DNA of 5,694 nucleotides from Nanobdellota archaeon. Lineage in GTDB: Archaea > Nanobdellota > Nanobdellia > Pacearchaeales > GW2011-AR1. The notes beneath the pieces were generated by a model. That model saw only the letters and a list, made by a program, of their open reading frames with translations. It had not been told where the DNA came from and searched no databases. A program made the position numbers and the translations under genes. The DNA is taken from assembly GCA_018829425.1 (NCBI GenBank), contig JAHJUA010000061.1, forward strand, positions 1 through 5,694, given 5' to 3'. Positions 4,246 to 5,694 of the stretch are shown piece after piece; position 1 is the first letter of the stretch, and every line of letters begins with the position of its first letter.

Positions 4246-5169
4246 ATGGCACAGCAAAAAGCGCACGTATCAGAACAGAAGAAGAAAAATGTTTCAGAGT
4301 TGTCCGAGCTTGCTAAGAGCAATAAGACGATTCTATTGGTTTCAATAAAGGGAATTCCTGCTTCGCAGTATCAAGAAATAGTCAAAAAGTTTAGAGGTAA
4401 AGCTGTTATTAAAGTTCCAAAGAAGAGCTCTATCTCGAGAGCACTTGAATCTCAAGAAAATGAGGGAATAAAAAAATTGAAAGAATATGTTGGGGACAGC
4501 ATGGCTATTCTTTTTTCTGATGATGATGCGTTTGATATTTCTGCGGAACTTCTGAATAAGAAAACTGCTGTTGGGGCGAAGGCAGGTCAAGAAGCTCCCG
4601 AAGATATTATTGTTCAACCTGGGCCAACAGAACTTTTGCCAGGGCCTGCGATAAGCGAGCTTGGTGCCGTCGGTATTCAAATTCAAATAGACAAAGGAAA
4701 GATTGCAATAAAGGCAGAAAAGACAATTGTGAAGAAAGGCGAGAAAATTTCTTCGGCTGTCGCTGACGTCATGAACAAGCTTAACATCAAACCATTTTCG
4801 ATAGGATTTATTCCTGTTGCGGCCTTTGATGCTGAAACTGGAAAAATATACATTGACATACAAATAGATAGAGAGAAAACATTAGAAGAATTGAAACAAG
4901 CGTTCGGAAGGGCTTTGTCTTTTGCCGTCGGCATAGCATACGTAAATGAAGACACAATAAAATTCTTGCTTGGAAAAGCGGCAGCGCACGGAAAAGCGTT
5001 GGAAAAGTTTGAATCGGCGCCGGAGCTAGAGGAAAAAGAAGAAGTTAAGGAAGAATCATCCGAGGAAGTAAAAGAAGAAACGGTTGAAGAAGTTAAGGCA
5101 GAAGAAAAATCCGAGAAGAAAGCCGAAGAGGAACATAAAAATAAAGGAGATAAAAATGGAACAAATTAA
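4246..5169 (+). CDS. rplP0: Large-subunit ribosomal protein L10 / acidic P0 (uL10), without the usual LFG tail
   Basis: This 307-residue protein is the archaeal stalk base protein. It binds 23S rRNA with its N-terminal domain (about residues 1-105) and carries L12 dimers on its C-terminal helical spine, recruiting translation factors. The archaeal/eukaryotic insertion domain is evident at about 110-185, including APEDIIVQPGPTELLPGP at 117-134. The spine helices cover roughly 211-258. After residue 259 comes an acidic, Lys/Glu-rich hinge (EEKEEVKEESSEEVKEE and so on). Archaeal P0 normally ends with an LFG-type tail shared with L12. This one ends [11 protein letters not shown], and the tail is found in neither other frame. 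The gene overlaps the next ORF by 14 nt. No strong Shine-Dalgarno is seen, so translation is probably coupled to rpl1. Confidence 0.96.
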   Translation: MAQQKAHVSEQKKKNVSELSELAKSNKTILLVSIKGIPASQYQEIVKKFRGKAVIKVPKKSSISRALESQENEGIKKLKEYVGDSMAILFSDDDAFDISAELLNKKTAVGAKAGQEAPEDIIVQPGPTELLPGPAISELGAVGIQIQIDKGKIAIKAEKTIVKKGEKISSAVADVMNKLNIKPFSIGFIPVAAFDAETGKIYIDIQIDREKTLEELKQAFGRALSFAVGIAYVNEDTIKFLLGKAAAHGKALEKFESAPELEEKEEVKEESSEEVKEETVEEVKAEEKSEKKAEEEHKNKGDKNGTN

Positions 5170-5401
5170 ATGCTTAACCCAGTGCCCTTTGATTAATTAT
5201 TGCATAGATGGAGTCCGACTCTCGCCAAGAGAAATTTGTGAAGGAGAAAGAAATGGAGATTATGTGAATTGCGCTGGTTATTTATATTATGCAGAAAGAG
5301 AACATCAAGTTCATAATCCTGCTATTATCATTCCAGTAACAATGGAATCTTTATTAGAAGAATCAGAAGATAATCAAACTAAATCCGAGGAGGAAAAATA
5401 A
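5156..5401 (+). CDS. Small five-cysteine protein in the stalk operon, unknown function
   Basis: I do not recognise this 81-residue protein. It has cysteines at 6, 10, 16, 28 and 39 ([11 protein letters not shown] near the start, then EICEG and VNCAGYLYY), suggesting a zinc or iron-sulfur site. The C-terminal third is acidic ([18 protein letters not shown]). The ATG at 5156 is chosen because a GGAG lies just before it (5147-5150) and the Cys-rich domain begins there. An in-frame ATG at 5084 would only add residues from a frame-shifted reading of the L10 Lys/Glu-rich tail. It overlaps the end of rplP0 by 14 nt, and its stop overlaps the rpl12 ATG by one base (TAATG), so it is translated as part of the stalk operon. 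Whether it binds the ribosome is unknown. Confidence 0.8.
   Translation: MEQIKCLTQCPLINYCIDGVRLSPREICEGERNGDYVNCAGYLYYAEREHQVHNPAIIIPVTMESLLEESEDNQTKSEEEK
5387..5393 (+). promoter_or_regulatory. Shine-Dalgarno site for rpl12
   Basis: GAGGAGG lies 7 nt before the rpl12 ATG at 5401, inside the end of the preceding gene. It is the strongest internal ribosome binding site of the operon. This suits the need for several L12 copies per ribosome. Confidence 0.7.
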
Positions 5402-5694
5402 TGGAAAATATATACGCAGCGCTTTTGCTTCACAAACTTGGTAAAGAAGTTAACGAGGAAAACTTGATGAAAGTTGTTACTGCCGCCGGTGTGGTGGTTA
5501 GTCCTGAAGAAGAGACCAAAGTCAAGTCGCTTGTCGCAAGTCTTAAAGGTGTGGACATCGAAAAAGAACTTGAAAGTGCGAGCCTAGTTTCAGCAGCTCC
5601 TGCAGCAAGTGGTGCTCCCGCAGCAGAGAAGAAAGCAGAGCCAGAAGAAAAGAAAGAAGCAGCAGCAGAAGGTCTTAGCGCGCTCTTCGGATAA
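5401..5694 (+). CDS. rpl12: Large-subunit ribosomal protein L12 / P1 (stalk protein)
   Basis: This is the archaeal P1-type L12, 97 residues, complete to the TAA at the window end. The N-terminal dimerisation domain ([26 protein letters not shown], then [27 protein letters not shown], residues 1-57) is followed by an Ala/Pro-rich hinge (about 59-78), a Lys/Glu-rich stretch, and the conserved tail GLSALFG at 91-97 that contacts translation GTPases. Dimers attach to the P0 spine. Length is normal for archaea. It starts within the stop codon of the preceding gene (TAATG) with its own strong Shine-Dalgarno. Given the missing tail on P0, L12 may supply all factor-binding tails of the stalk here. 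Confidence 0.97.
   Translation: MENIYAALLLHKLGKEVNEENLMKVVTAAGVVVSPEEETKVKSLVASLKGVDIEKELESASLVSAAPAASGAPAAEKKAEPEEKKEAAAEGLSALFG

Noticed and set aside
4342..4955. Minus-strand ORFs inside rplP0
   Set aside because: They are shadows of the L10 coding sequence with no independent support.
5084..5155. Longer form of the Cys-rich protein starting at 5084
   Set aside because: The extra 24 residues are an out-of-frame reading of the L10 Lys/Glu-rich tail, and a GGAG site marks the ATG at 5156.

Overview
The window looks like an AT-rich archaeal genome, most likely a small-genome DPANN-type archaeon. The archaeal ribosomal stalk genes (L1, P0-type L10, and P1-type L12 ending in the SALFG tail) support archaea. 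So do TATA boxes about 25 nt before several start codons, which predict leaderless mRNAs. The DPANN assignment is an inference from gene sizes and general protein character.

Layout. Positions 1-312 (+) hold the C-terminal end of a site-2-type intramembrane zinc protease. Positions 293-2303 (-) hold a diversity-generating retroelement (DGR), the main discovery in the window. In transcription order it consists of a 209-residue target gene whose 3' end is the variable repeat (VR, 1700-1780), a 233-nt non-coding spacer, the template repeat (TR, 1350-1430), and a DGR-type reverse transcriptase (1325-293). TR and VR align without gaps at 72 of 81 positions. Eight of the nine differences fall on template-strand adenines, which is the hallmark of adenine-directed mutagenic retrohoming. 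The diversified codons change five residues in the last 33 residues of the target, a region resembling the end of a C-type-lectin/FGE-like fold. The reverse transcriptase is split just after its YVDD motif by a run of ten G. Nine G would restore one continuous protein of 343 residues. This is a sequencing or assembly error, a real inactivation, or a slippage switch.

Positions 2376-2802 (-) carry a compact hicB-hicA toxin-antitoxin pair directly upstream of the DGR target. Positions 2848-3460 (-) carry two coupled genes of unknown function; the second has a possible Rossmann/CARF-like look.

Positions 3518-5694 (+) form the ribosomal stalk operon rpl1 - rplP0 - small Cys-rich ORF - rpl12. It starts from a TATA box with a leader of about 65-70 nt and a strong Shine-Dalgarno before rpl1. 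The genes are packed with gaps or overlaps of 1-14 nt. Two things are odd here: the L10 protein lacks the usual archaeal LFG-type C-terminal tail, and an 81-residue five-cysteine protein sits between L10 and L12.

How the parts work together. The DGR reverse transcriptase should copy the TR RNA with errors at adenines and write the copy into the 3' end of the adjacent target gene, producing variants of a probable ligand-binding protein. The stalk operon supplies the L1 and L7/L12-type stalks of the large ribosomal subunit and is functionally unrelated to the DGR.
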